Shown: in pieces, positions 17,089 through 25,229 of the stretch
Layout: every line of letters starts with the position of its first letter
Numbering within the stretch: the stretch's first letter is position 1
Source of the DNA: Actinoplanes couchii
GTDB lineage: Bacteria; Actinomycetota; Actinomycetes; Mycobacteriales; Micromonosporaceae
Direction of reading: 5' to 3'
Assembly: GCF_016862075.1 (NCBI RefSeq)
Contig: NZ_BOMG01000048.1
Location: 62,001 to 126,000, forward strand
DNA length: 64,000 bases
Notes under the pieces: model-generated
The model's database searches: none
Seen by the model: the letters and a program-made list of their open reading frames with translations, nothing else
What the model was told of the DNA's origin: nothing
Position numbers and translations under genes: made by a program

Positions 17089-17523
17089 ATGCGCACCCGG
17101 GTCATCGAAACTCCACGCGCCGCACAGCAGGTCGGGGGCTTGCGGAAGAAGGATCGCGCGGCCTACGAAAAGTTCCTCGACATGCTCGAAGCACAAGGCT
17201 GCGCGGCCCTCGGATACCGGCTGACCGGCGACCTGCCCATCGATCACCTCTGCGTGAAGCATCTGATCGGAAGCCTGCGGGTCGTAGTGGGATTCGAGGC
17301 CCCCGGTGTGGCCTGGGTACTACTGGTCGGACTGCATGCCCGAGCCGACCCGGGCGTGGACGTCTACACCGAGCTGTACCGCCTGGCCGGCCTGGCCGAC
17401 ATCCCCACCGGAGAACGCCGAAAGCCCACCTGCTGCACCCCGGACGGCACGGCACCCACCGCAACAGCCGAAATCACCAACCTGGCAAACCGAGCACACC
17501 AGCTCCGCACCAGATCCCGCTAG
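17089..17523 (+). CDS. putative RelE/HigB-like toxin
   Basis: 144 residues, basic. The core about residues 20-105 has the pattern of the RelE/ParE superfamily: two helices rich in Lys/Arg (LRKKDRAAYEKFLDMLE), then strands HLCVKHLIGSLRVVVGF and AWVLLVGLHA, then YTELYRLAGLAD. This is a fold-level resemblance, not a motif match. The C-terminal 35 residues are low complexity. Position directly after an HTH gene supports a type II toxin-antitoxin module. Untested alternative: an unrelated DNA-binding accessory. Confidence 0.62.
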   Translation: MRTRVIETPRAAQQVGGLRKKDRAAYEKFLDMLEAQGCAALGYRLTGDLPIDHLCVKHLIGSLRVVVGFEAPGVAWVLLVGLHARADPGVDVYTELYRLAGLADIPTGERRKPTCCTPDGTAPTATAEITNLANRAHQLRTRSR

Positions 17524-17579
17524 CCACCAACCCCCGCCACCAACCCGAAACGCGCAAAAACCGCAAAGCCACCCAAAGC

Positions 17580-17712
17580 CGACTCACAGGACACGTCCAC
17601 CGCAACTGACTCGCAGCGCGCGACCACTGCACCGCCATCCGCAGCCAACTCGCGAGGCACGACCACCGCAACGCCACCCGCAGCCGACTCGCAGAGCGCG
17701 CCCACCGTGATG
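17580..17712. repeat. degenerate tandem repeats of about 40 bp
   Basis: Between the putative toxin gene and tRNA-Ala, copies starting ACTCGCAGCGCGCGACCAC, ACTCGCGAGGCACGACCACC and ACTCGCAGAGCGCGCCCACC follow each other with a partial earlier copy. No credible ORF covers them. Confidence 0.55.
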
Positions 17713-17719
17713 CGGGGTT

Positions 17720-17740
17720 TCCGGGGGCTCGGCCCCCGGA
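17720..17740. terminator. GC-rich hairpin
   Basis: A 9-bp perfect stem (TCCGGGGGC with its complement) and TCG loop, downstream of the toxin-like gene. Confidence 0.5.
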
Positions 17741-17751
17741 GTAGATATGAC

Positions 17752-17799
17752 AAAGGCGACCCAGGTCCGCGCTTTCCGCGGACAAGGATCGCCTATCGC
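17752..17799 (-). terminator. terminator of tRNA-Ala
   Basis: On the minus strand, just after the tRNA, AGGCGAT pairs with GTCGCCT around an inner GTCCGCG/CGCGGAC stem. TTTGTC follows. Confidence 0.6.
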
Positions 17800-17801
17800 C
17801 T

Positions 17802-17878
17802 TGGTGGAGCTGTGGGGATTTGAACCCCAGACCCCCTCGATGCGAACGAGGTGCGCTACCAGACTGCGCCACAGCCCC
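17802..17878 (-). tRNA. tRNA-Ala (anticodon CGC)
   Basis: A 77-nt cloverleaf on the minus strand with encoded CCA. The acceptor arm GGGGCTG/CAGCTCC contains the G3-U70 pair that identifies alanine tRNAs. The D arm is GCGCAGTCTGGTAGCGC. The anticodon arm CCTCG-TTCGCAT-CGAGG gives anticodon CGC (codon GCG). The T arm is TGGGGTTCAAATCCCCA. Confidence 0.95.
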
Positions 17879-18121
17879 ATGTTCTTCCGGTGACGTCGTC
17901 GCCTTGGAACGATGAAAGGCTAACAGGTCGGCTCTTCGCCCCGCGAACCGCCCCTCCATCAACTCGCCCGGAGGTGTGGGTGAGGCGAGGCAAGGCCGGT
18001 GGGCGTGCGGTAGGGCAACCGCCCGGATGGTGGCCCTGGCCGCCCGGACCAGGCAGCCCCGTCGCCGGGCTCCCACGGTCGCATGACGGCTGGTGCGGGG
18101 CCACGCTGACCCCGTACCAGA
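17879..18121. other. intergenic region upstream of tRNA-Ala
   Basis: 243 bp with no supported ORF. It presumably holds the tRNA promoter, but I see no clear -35/-10 pair. Confidence 0.4.
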
Positions 18122-18874
18122 TCATGAGGCGTTGTGGTGTCTTCCCCCGGCCTCGTAGGCGCGGCCGCGCAGACCCCCGCGCCGACGGTAAGAAACCGAG
18201 CCTCCGCCGGCTGCCGCTGGGAGGTCGGTGGGTTCGCGGTCCAGGCCCATCGCGGCTCGGCGGACGGCTTCGCGCTGGGCGGCCAGGCGGCGCTGGGCCT
18301 CGCGGCGGGCGGCTGCTCTGCGGGCCTGTTCGCGGCGGACCTCGGCCTGGCGGGCGGCCAGCCAGGCGGCCTCGCGGGCCTGGATGCGGCGCCGGTGGCG
18401 GTCGGCGATGGCGCGGTTGCGCAGGTGGACCAGGTAGAGGCCGAGGAGGCTGCCGGTGACGGCGAAGCTGATCCAGAAGCCGGGGCCGACGGCTACCACG
18501 CCTACCAGCTCGATGGCGTTGAGCAGGACGAGGGCGGCGAAGACGCGGCGGCGGCGGACCACCGCGGGGGTGCCGCGGCGCCGTGCGGAACGGGCGGGGC
18601 GGCGGCCGGTGACCAGGCGCAGGCGGCGTTCCGGTGGGGCGGGATCACCCGTTGGGGCCGGTACCGTAACCGTGACCTGGCGGGCGGGGTTTATCGGGCG
18701 ACGTCCGGGCACGGTGCGGCGACGGCGTTGGCGCTGCAGCACCCGCGCCGTGGACGACGCCCGTTCCGCGGCGAGGCGCTCGGTGGCGTCGTACCGGCGC
18801 ACCAGCGCCGGGGCGAGGGCGAGCAGCCCGGCCGCGGCCAGGACGGCGAGGAGCACCGAGGTCGGCACCCTCAC
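18122..18874 (-). CDS. glpR: GlpR/SepX-type membrane protein (receptor of gephyrin-like Glp)
   Basis: 250 residues. An N-terminal transmembrane segment (SVLLAVLAAAGLLALAPALV, residues 6-25) is followed by an Arg-rich cytoplasmic stretch, then two adjacent hydrophobic spans (about 113-150, VFAALVLLNAIELVGVVAVG and onward). A long Arg/Ala coiled-coil-like helix (about 155-215) and a Gly/Arg tail complete it. Position at the end of galU-glp-rimJ matches Rv0996 and the corynebacterial glpR/Streptomyces sepX genes, whose products work in cell division and bind the MoeA paralogue Glp. Assignment rests mainly on synteny and topology. The start is GTG 18874; the GTG two codons on has better Shine-Dalgarno spacing. 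Confidence 0.8.
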   Translation of the reverse strand: MRVPTSVLLAVLAAAGLLALAPALVRRYDATERLAAERASSTARVLQRQRRRRTVPGRRPINPARQVTVTVPAPTGDPAPPERRLRLVTGRRPARSARRRGTPAVVRRRRVFAALVLLNAIELVGVVAVGPGFWISFAVTGSLLGLYLVHLRNRAIADRHRRRIQAREAAWLAARQAEVRREQARRAAARREAQRRLAAQREAVRRAAMGLDREPTDLPAAAGGGSVSYRRRGGLRGRAYEAGGRHHNAS

Positions 18875-18975
18875 CCCTCCGTTCCGCCACGGAAAAATGA
18901 CACGACGGATGCGAGGTTACGGGCGGTAGCGACATTATTTCGCGCGCCGCGCCGGTAGCGACGCGACGTACAAGA

Positions 18976-19614
18976 TCATTTAGCGGTACGAGCGCGGCGC
19001 CAGCGTGCCAACAATCCGCCCTCGCCGGCTATCTCCTCGCTGGTCATCGCGTAGCCGAGGTGATCGCGCCAGCCGCCGTCGATGTGCATGTAGCGCTGGT
19101 GGTACGCCTCCTCGCGGAACCCCAGCTTCTCCACCACCCGACGGCTCGGCCCGTTCTCCGGCCGGATGTTGACCTCGATGCGGTGCAGCCCGCCCGGCCC
19201 GAACGCGTGGTCGACGGCGAGCGCCAGACTGGTCGGGATCACACCCCGGCCGGCCACCCGATGGTCCACCCAGTAGCCCGCGTACGCCGACGCGAACGCC
19301 CGCCGCACGATGTTGCCCAGGTTGACGTGCCCGACCAGGCGTTCCCGGCCGTTCTCGAGCAGACAGACGGCGAAGGGCATGCTGTCGCCGTTGCGGGCGG
19401 CCCGCTTCATGTCGCGGTAGACGTAGCCGAAGGCCCGTGGCGAGTTCATCTCCGCCCACGGGCCGGGCGGCGCCGACTCCCAGGGCGCCAGCCAGGCCTG
19501 GTTCGCGATCCGGACCTCGGACCAGGCCCGGGCGTCACTCCGCTTGTACGGCCGGAGCAGCACCGCTCCCTCCGTCAGCACAGCGGGCCATCCGGGTGTG
19601 GTGGCCCCCAGCAT
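18976..19614 (-). CDS. rimJ: RimJ/RimL-type GNAT acetyltransferase
   Basis: 212 residues with the RimJ pattern: LLRPYKRSDARAWSEVR at the N-terminus, then GYWVDHRVAGRGVIPTSLAL (motif A) and HRIEVNIRPENGPSRRVVEK followed by LGFREEAYHQRYMHIDGGWR. It acetylates a protein N-terminus or related amine using acetyl-CoA; RimJ proper modifies ribosomal protein S5. The ATG follows the glp stop directly (TGAATG), with GGAGG inside the glp 3' end, so the two are translationally coupled. It is equivalent to Rv0995 in the same operon order. Confidence 0.88.
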   Translation of the reverse strand: MLGATTPGWPAVLTEGAVLLRPYKRSDARAWSEVRIANQAWLAPWESAPPGPWAEMNSPRAFGYVYRDMKRAARNGDSMPFAVCLLENGRERLVGHVNLGNIVRRAFASAYAGYWVDHRVAGRGVIPTSLALAVDHAFGPGGLHRIEVNIRPENGPSRRVVEKLGFREEAYHQRYMHIDGGWRDHLGYAMTSEEIAGEGGLLARWRRARTAK

Positions 19615-20931
19615 TCATCGCCTCCGGTCGAGCAGCAGGACGTCAACGGTCGAGCCGGCGGCTGCGGTGGTGACCCGTTCGCCGAGCACCAGCAGGCCGT
19701 TCGCCTCGGCCAAACCGGAGAGAGTGTAAGGCCCACCGGCGAGTGGCTGCACCGTGTAACCGCCACCTCGTCGTTCGGCGACGTGTGCCGGCCGGAATTC
19801 GCGCAGGCCACCGGGTGACGACACGGTCTCCAGCAGATGCGCCTTGACCCCGGGGCGGAACACCGGCTCCGCCCCGGCGAGCAGCCGGATCACCGGCCGG
19901 GCCAGCACCTCGAAGCCGATCAGGGCGGCGCCGGGCTCCCCGGGCAGGCAGACCACCGGCACCTCCTCGCCGCCGACCGTGCCGAAGCCGAGGGAGGTGC
20001 CGGGCGAGAGCGCCACGTCGATGAACTCGACGGTCCCCCGGCCCGGCCCGGGACGTGACAGCACCCGGCGCAGCATGTCGCCGGGCCCGGTGCCGGTGCC
20101 GCCGGTCGTGATGATCAGGTCGGCGCGCAGCGTCTGGTCCTCCAGCAGGCCGCGCAGACCTTCCGGGTCGTCGTCGCAGATGCCGATCCGGAAGCCCATC
20201 GCGCCCGCCTCGACGGCGGCCGCGGTGAGCGCGTGCGAATTGGCGTCCACCACCTGGCCGGGCTGGCTGGGCCGGCCCACGTCGACCAGTTCGTCACCGG
20301 TGGCCACGACCACCACCCGCGGGCTGGGGCGGACCAGGACGTGCCCGATGCCGGCGGCGGCGAAGACGGCCACTATCGGCGGCGTGACGTACGACCCGGC
20401 CGACGCGAGGACCTGCCCGACGGCGATCTCCTCACCGGCCCGCCGCACCCCGGAGCCCCGTTTCGGGGCGTGCATGATCTCCACCGCGGCCATGCCCTGG
20501 TCGGTCCAGTGCACCGGCACGACCACGTCGGCGCCGATCGGCAGCGGCGCCCCGGCGGCCACCGAGAAACAGGTGCCGGGACTGATCCGAACCGGTCGCC
20601 AGTGCGCCGCGCCCATGTCGCCGACCACGTTCAGCCGGACGGTCCGGGCGGTGTTCTCGAACTGCCCGAACGACGGGTGCGACCCGATGCGCCCGGCGCC
20701 GGCCAGGTCTTCCCATCGGGCCGCGTACCCGTCGATCGCGGCCTGGTCGAACGCCGGGAACGGGTGCGGGGCGATCACATCGGCCGCAAGCGTGTTCCCG
20801 TGCGCCTCGGTGAGGTCGAGGTCGAGCGGAGGCAGCGCGCGGAGCCTGCGCAGCACGCTGCCCAGGTACTCGGCGAGAGGCATCAGCTCGTTGTTGGCAG
20901 CGGCCGCCTCGCGATCGGCCGTGGCGGTCAT
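19615..20931 (-). CDS. glp: gephyrin-like molybdotransferase (Glp/MoeA1 type)
   Basis: 438 residues with the MoeA/gephyrin-E architecture: N-terminal MPLAEYLGSVLRRLRALPPL, FPAFDQAAIDGYA, GTCFSVAAGAPLPIGADVVV, then the nucleotide/molybdate domain with VVVVATGDELVDVG and IITTGGTGTGPGD, and a C-terminal beta-barrel. MoeA inserts molybdate into molybdopterin. The actinobacterial copy next to GlpR has been recruited to cell division (Glp). Which role applies cannot be read here, but the synteny favours Glp. The ATG overlaps the galU stop (ATGA). Confidence 0.9.
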   Translation of the reverse strand: MTATADREAAAANNELMPLAEYLGSVLRRLRALPPLDLDLTEAHGNTLAADVIAPHPFPAFDQAAIDGYAARWEDLAGAGRIGSHPSFGQFENTARTVRLNVVGDMGAAHWRPVRISPGTCFSVAAGAPLPIGADVVVPVHWTDQGMAAVEIMHAPKRGSGVRRAGEEIAVGQVLASAGSYVTPPIVAVFAAAGIGHVLVRPSPRVVVVATGDELVDVGRPSQPGQVVDANSHALTAAAVEAGAMGFRIGICDDDPEGLRGLLEDQTLRADLIITTGGTGTGPGDMLRRVLSRPGPGRGTVEFIDVALSPGTSLGFGTVGGEEVPVVCLPGEPGAALIGFEVLARPVIRLLAGAEPVFRPGVKAHLLETVSSPGGLREFRPAHVAERRGGGYTVQPLAGGPYTLSGLAEANGLLVLGERVTTAAAGSTVDVLLLDRRR

Positions 20932-21821
20932 CCCTTCGGGGCGCCGATGAAGTCGGTGAGCCAGGCCCGGAACTCCTCGCCCAGATCGGGCCGCTTCACC
21001 GCGAGCTGAACGACGGCCTGGAGGTACCCGAGCGGCATGCCGGTGTCGTAGCGGTGCCCGCGGTAGACGATGCCGTGCACCGGAACGCCGTCGGCGAGCA
21101 TCGTCGCCATCGCGTCGGTCAGCTGGATCTCGCCGCCGTTGCCGGGCTTGGTGTCGGCGATGACGTCGAAGATCTTGCCGGGCAGCACGTAACGGCCGAG
21201 GACCGCCAGGTTGCTCGGGGCCTCCTCCGGCGACGGCTTCTCGACCAGGCCGGTCACCTCGACCACGTTCTCGCCGAGACCGGTCTCGCGGATCGAGGCG
21301 ATGCCGTAACGGGACGTCTCGTGCGGCGCGACCTCCATGAACGCCAGGACGATGCCACCGGTCTCGGCCTGCAGGTCGAGCATCTGCGGGAGCAGCGGCT
21401 TGTCCTCCTCGACGAACTCGTCACCGAGCAGCACCGCGAACGGATTGTCGCCGACGTGCGAGGCGGCGCAACCGACCGCGTGGCCGAGCCCGAGCGGCTC
21501 ACCCTGGCGGACGGTGTAGATGTCGGCGAGTTCACTGGTCCGGCGTACCGCCGCAAGCCTGGTCTTGTCGCCTTTCTCCTCGAGCCGCGCCTCCACGTCG
21601 GGACGGCGGTCGAAGTGGTCCACCATGGCGGTCTTGCCGCGCCCGGTGACCAGCAGGACGTCGCTCAGGCCGGCAGCCGCCGCCTCCTCGACGATGTACT
21701 GCAGGACCGGCCGGTCGACGACCGGCAGAAGCTCCTTGGGGACCGCCTTCGTGGCCGGCAGGAAGCGGGTAGCCAACCCCGCCGCTGGGATCACTGCCTT
21801 GACGGCGCGCTTCGTCGTCAT
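20928..21821 (-). CDS. galU: UTP-glucose-1-phosphate uridylyltransferase
   Basis: 297 residues. Nucleotidyltransferase motif AAGLATRFLPATKAVPKELL at the N-terminus, VDRPVLQYIVEEA, then GLGHAVGCA, VLLGDEF, LVEKPSPEEAPSNLAVLGRY and GGEIQLTDAM, all diagnostic for GalU. It makes UDP-glucose for cell-wall and capsule sugars. First gene of the galU-glp-rimJ-glpR operon, with a 4-bp overlap to glp. Confidence 0.96.
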   Translation of the reverse strand: MTTKRAVKAVIPAAGLATRFLPATKAVPKELLPVVDRPVLQYIVEEAAAAGLSDVLLVTGRGKTAMVDHFDRRPDVEARLEEKGDKTRLAAVRRTSELADIYTVRQGEPLGLGHAVGCAASHVGDNPFAVLLGDEFVEEDKPLLPQMLDLQAETGGIVLAFMEVAPHETSRYGIASIRETGLGENVVEVTGLVEKPSPEEAPSNLAVLGRYVLPGKIFDVIADTKPGNGGEIQLTDAMATMLADGVPVHGIVYRGHRYDTGMPLGYLQAVVQLAVKRPDLGEEFRAWLTDFIGAPKG

Positions 21822-21881
21822 TCAGTCACTTCACCTTCGCTGTCGTGCCCGGCTGGTTCGGCCTCAAGCATGCCGCCGAGA

Positions 21882-23792
21882 CTAGCGGCCAGGGGCCTGT
21901 CTCGCGGCATCCAGATGCCCTTCCGGTACGACGCCGGAAACCCGTTCGGCCAAGCGGTACGTGTCACGGCCGGCGTGCTTGGCCGCGTACAACGCCTCGT
22001 CGGCCGCGTCCAGCACCTGCTGCGCCGTCTCACCGTGCTCGGGGAAGACGGCGATCCCGATCGAGACGCTGATCGCGATCCGGTCGTCCAGGCCGGGCCG
22101 TCGCGGGTCGACCGGCACCGGCCGCTCCCGCACCGCGGTGCCCAGGCGCTCGGCGACGATCATCCCGCCGTACGCGTCGGTCTCCGGCAGCAGCACCACG
22201 AACTCCTCGCCGCCCTGCCGGAACGCCACGTCCACCTCCCGCAGGCCGATCCGGATGCGCCGCGCGAACTCACCGAGCACCTGGTCACCGGCGGTATGGC
22301 CGTACGTGTCGTTGACCTCCTTGAAGTGATCGAGGTCGAGGACCAGGACGGTGAGCGTGCGGCCGAACCGGTTCGCCCGCTCCACCTCACGGCCCAGCAC
22401 CTCACGCAGGTACCGGTAGTTCCACAGCCCCGTCAACGGATCGGTCAACGACAGCCGCTGGGCCTCCTCGTGCACCCGGACGTTGTGCACCGCCACCCCG
22501 GCCTGACCGGCGAAGGTACGGACCGTGCGGAGATCGTTGTCCTCGAAACCGGGGCCGCCGAGCCGGTCGTAGAGGGCGAGCACCCCGAGGATCCCGGGGC
22601 CCTGATCGGTGTCCTCGCCGGGTGGTGCGCAGATCGGCACGGCGAGATACGACTCACACGCCGGTTCGTCCGGGTCGGCGCCGGTCGTCCCCCGCAAGGG
22701 TGAACCGGTCGCCGCCACCGCGCCGAGGATCCCGCGGCCCGGCGTCAGCCGTCGCTGCGACAGGTCACCCGCCCAGTCGCCGGTCAGCCCGTCACCGTGC
22801 CGCGCCGCCAGCCGCCCGTCCTCCATCAGCAGGATCAACCCGGCCCGGGCGCCGGTCGCGGTCATCGCGGTCCGCAGGATCACCGGCAGGATCCGGTCCA
22901 GGTCGTGGGTGCTGGACAGGGTGTCGCCGAGGATCGCCAGGTGGCGGCGCAGCTGGTCGCGGCTCGCGGTCAAGGCCTGCACGTACGACTGCAGCTCCCG
23001 GGTCATCCGGTTGAACGTGCCGGCCAGGCGGCCCAGCTCGTCCGGGCGCGGGATCGGCACCCGGGTGTCCAGGTCGCCGTTGGCCACCCGGTCGGCGGCC
23101 CAGGCCAGGTCACCCAGGGGCCTGGTGGTGGATCTCGCCAGCCAGCGGGCCGCGACCACTGCCAGAACCGCGGTGACCAGGACGATCAGGGGGAGGAGGA
23201 GGCTCTGGAACGGCGCCTCGGCGGCCGGGGTGGCGGTCAGGACCAGGGTCAGGGGCTGGCCCGGTTCGGGGGGCATCTCCCGTTTCTGCCCGGGGATCCT
23301 CGTCTCGCCCAGGGTTACCGTCGTTCCCGACGCCGCACTCAGACGGTCCAGGAAGGCGGTGTCGATGCGGTGGGTGGCGGTCACCGAGATTCCTTGCGCG
23401 TACGCGGTGGCGGAGATCGCGGATGTCGGGGTTCTGGTGGGGCTCGTGCAGTTTCCGCCGCTTCTGTTCACGCTCGCTTTTGCGCGGCCCATGATCAACT
23501 GATCTGGATCGGACACGTTGATCTCGGTCGCGAGGCCTCGGGTGACCAGTTGATCGGCGACTGCGGCCCGGTTCTCCGGCGGGACCACGGCCACCGCGTC
23601 GGCCGCCGCCTGCAGTTGGCGGCAGATCGCGCCCACGGCGGTGCCCACGGTGGTCTCGGCGTGATCGAGGCGTTCGACGGCCCGCTCCCGGTTGACCGTG
23701 CCGACGGTCAGCGCGACGAAAACGGATCCGAGCAGAACCGGACCGAGCACGACCACCAGAAATGCGCTGGTCAGCCGGCCACGAAGTGTCAC
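21882..23792 (-). CDS. membrane diguanylate cyclase (sensor-HAMP-GAF-GGDEF)
   Basis: 636 residues from GTG 23792, which follows GGGAGG. One span near the N-terminus (LTSAFLVVVLGPVLLGSVFV) and a second around 190-210 bracket an extracytoplasmic sensor region with cysteines. A HAMP linker, a GAF domain (about 290-440) and a GGDEF domain (about 470-625) follow. The active-site loop is QGGEEF near residue 527 and an inhibitory RxxD (REVD) sits 5 residues before it, so an active, product-inhibited diguanylate cyclase is expected. Phosphate-binding and metal residues DLDHFKEVND are intact. No EAL domain. It is divergent from the cyclo-ligase gene. Confidence 0.93.
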   Translation of the reverse strand: MTLRGRLTSAFLVVVLGPVLLGSVFVALTVGTVNRERAVERLDHAETTVGTAVGAICRQLQAAADAVAVVPPENRAAVADQLVTRGLATEINVSDPDQLIMGRAKASVNRSGGNCTSPTRTPTSAISATAYAQGISVTATHRIDTAFLDRLSAASGTTVTLGETRIPGQKREMPPEPGQPLTLVLTATPAAEAPFQSLLLPLIVLVTAVLAVVAARWLARSTTRPLGDLAWAADRVANGDLDTRVPIPRPDELGRLAGTFNRMTRELQSYVQALTASRDQLRRHLAILGDTLSSTHDLDRILPVILRTAMTATGARAGLILLMEDGRLAARHGDGLTGDWAGDLSQRRLTPGRGILGAVAATGSPLRGTTGADPDEPACESYLAVPICAPPGEDTDQGPGILGVLALYDRLGGPGFEDNDLRTVRTFAGQAGVAVHNVRVHEEAQRLSLTDPLTGLWNYRYLREVLGREVERANRFGRTLTVLVLDLDHFKEVNDTYGHTAGDQVLGEFARRIRIGLREVDVAFRQGGEEFVVLLPETDAYGGMIVAERLGTAVRERPVPVDPRRPGLDDRIAISVSIGIAVFPEHGETAQQVLDAADEALYAAKHAGRDTYRLAERVSGVVPEGHLDAARQAPGR

Positions 23793-23874
23793 ACGTCCTC
23801 CCGGAGTGACGTGAGCGTTCCAGCGATGCTGACATAGTGTGCGCCGTTTGCCGGGTTCCAAAAGGGGGTGTTGC

Positions 23875-24813
23875 ATGTCGGATTTAACCGCTGATGCCGA
23901 AAAATCACACCAAATAAAGATCGCGCTGCGCGCGCGCCTGCTCACCGTCCGTCGATCACTTTCGGTCGAGGCGCGGTCCCTGGCTGCGATTCAAGTTCAA
24001 GATCAAATTCTTGCGCTGGTACGCCTGATCAACGCCCGTGACATCGCCGCCTACGTGCCGGTGGGGTCCGAGCCCGGCGGTCCCGACCTTCCGTACCGGC
24101 TGGCGGCCACTCTGTCGCCCGGTGGCCGCCTGTTGCTGCCGATCCTGCTCCCCGACAACGACCTGGACTGGGGGGTGTTCACGGGCACGCTGAGCCCCGC
24201 GCCCCGAGGTCTCCTGGAGCCGACCGGCCCGCGCCTGGGCCCCGCAGCGATCCGGCACGTGGACCTGGCCCTGATCCCAGCCCTGGCAGTAGCCGACAAC
24301 GGCACCCGAATGGGCCGCGGCGGCGGCTCCTACGACCGAGCCCTGTCCCGCCTCCCCACCCCCACCACCGCCCACCGCAACCTGCCCACTTTCCGCGGCC
24401 CCACCTCCGACCCCGCGTCCGACCTTGACCCGGCCTCCAGCCCCGACCTCGCCGCCAAGCCCGACCTCAGCCCTGGCCCCAACCCGGCCCTTCACCCTGC
24501 CCACAGCCCCGATCCTGGTATCGACCCCCGCGCCGCCCCCAGCCCTGACCCCGATCCCAGCCCCAGCCCCAGCCCCAGCCCCAGCCCCAGCCCCAGCCAT
24601 GGTTCTCACCTTGGTCCCAGTTCCGATGTCGGTCCTAGTTCTGGTCCTACTCTTGGCCCGCTGACGGTGGCGTTGCTCCACGACGGCGAGGCCCTGCCAT
24701 CCGTGCCCGCCGACCCTCACGACCGAGCCGTCCAGGCTGTCGTGACCCCTTCCGGAGGCTTTACCTTCTGCCCCGGGCCCGGCCCCGGGCCCACACCGTC
24801 CGGACATCCATGA
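23875..24813 (+). CDS. 5-formyltetrahydrofolate cyclo-ligase with a large low-complexity insertion
   Basis: 312 residues from ATG 23875 behind AAGGGGG; the family is usually about 190-200. It converts 5-formyl-THF to 5,10-methenyl-THF using ATP. Conserved parts are KIALRARLLTVRRSLS, AAYVPVGSEPGG, GGRLLLPILLPDNDLDWG, ALIPALAVADNGTRMGRGGG followed by SYDRAL, and the C-terminal VALLHDGEALPSVPADPHDR plus AVVTPSG. Between SYDRALSRLP and VALLHDGE lie about 100 residues (163-262) of Pro/Ser/Asp/Gly repeats including a perfect (SP)n run. The reading frame stays open, and flanking catalytic motifs are intact. In M. tuberculosis this gene (Rv0992c) also adjoins an FmdB gene. Confidence 0.88.
   Translation: MSDLTADAEKSHQIKIALRARLLTVRRSLSVEARSLAAIQVQDQILALVRLINARDIAAYVPVGSEPGGPDLPYRLAATLSPGGRLLLPILLPDNDLDWGVFTGTLSPAPRGLLEPTGPRLGPAAIRHVDLALIPALAVADNGTRMGRGGGSYDRALSRLPTPTTAHRNLPTFRGPTSDPASDLDPASSPDLAAKPDLSPGPNPALHPAHSPDPGIDPRAAPSPDPDPSPSPSPSPSPSPSHGSHLGPSSDVGPSSGPTLGPLTVALLHDGEALPSVPADPHDRAVQAVVTPSGGFTFCPGPGPGPTPSGHP
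24361..24660 (+). repeat. low-complexity in-frame insertion inside the cyclo-ligase gene
   Basis: About 300 bp, a multiple of three, dominated by short C-rich words. It includes a run of CCCAGC hexamers at about 24550-24597 that encodes (Ser-Pro)n. Confidence 0.85.
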
Positions 24814-25158
24814 CCCGAAAGCCTCGCGCCCGGCGGGCCGAGCGTCCGCAGCCATCTCCAGATCCGGCCGCCGTGCTCGGCAATCGTCGTCAGGCTGCTC
24901 GCTGATCACCCTTCAAGCTGTCCGGTGGTCGCCTTCGAGCCGCCCGGTAATCGCCGTCGAACTTCTCGCCGACCGCCGTCGAGGATCGCCGTCGAACTGC
25001 CCGGTGGTCGCCTGCAAGCCGATATCGAGGGTCTCGTAGCCTGCGATCCGACCGCGACATCCGTTAGGCTCACGGCCCGGTCCTGCCCTTTTGTCCCGGC
25101 CAGCTGTGACCACAGCCACCTACGGCTTCGCGCTCAGACCGGGCGCCGAGTGGACGAA
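24814..25158. other. intergenic region with degenerate short repeats
   Basis: No convincing gene. Between about 24914 and 25020, words of the type CCGGTGGTCGCC and TCGCCGTCGAAC recur four to five times in degenerate form. The distal part leads into the promoter/CIRCE region of the FmdB-family gene. Confidence 0.5.
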
Positions 25159-25179
25159 TTGACCTCCGATGCCGCAACA

Positions 25180-25206
25180 TTGGCACTCGGAGTTGGCGAG
25201 TGCCAG
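25180..25206 (+). promoter_or_regulatory. CIRCE-like operator (HrcA site)
   Basis: TTGGCACTC, 9-nt spacer, GAGTGCCAG. This is the CIRCE architecture (consensus TTAGCACTC-N9-GAGTGCTAA) bound by the heat-shock repressor HrcA. It lies 24 nt before the GTG start of the FmdB-family gene, with a TTGACC -35-like hexamer at 25159-25164. Confidence 0.75.
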
Positions 25207-25229
25207 CAGCCGATCGATCCGGAGGGGCC

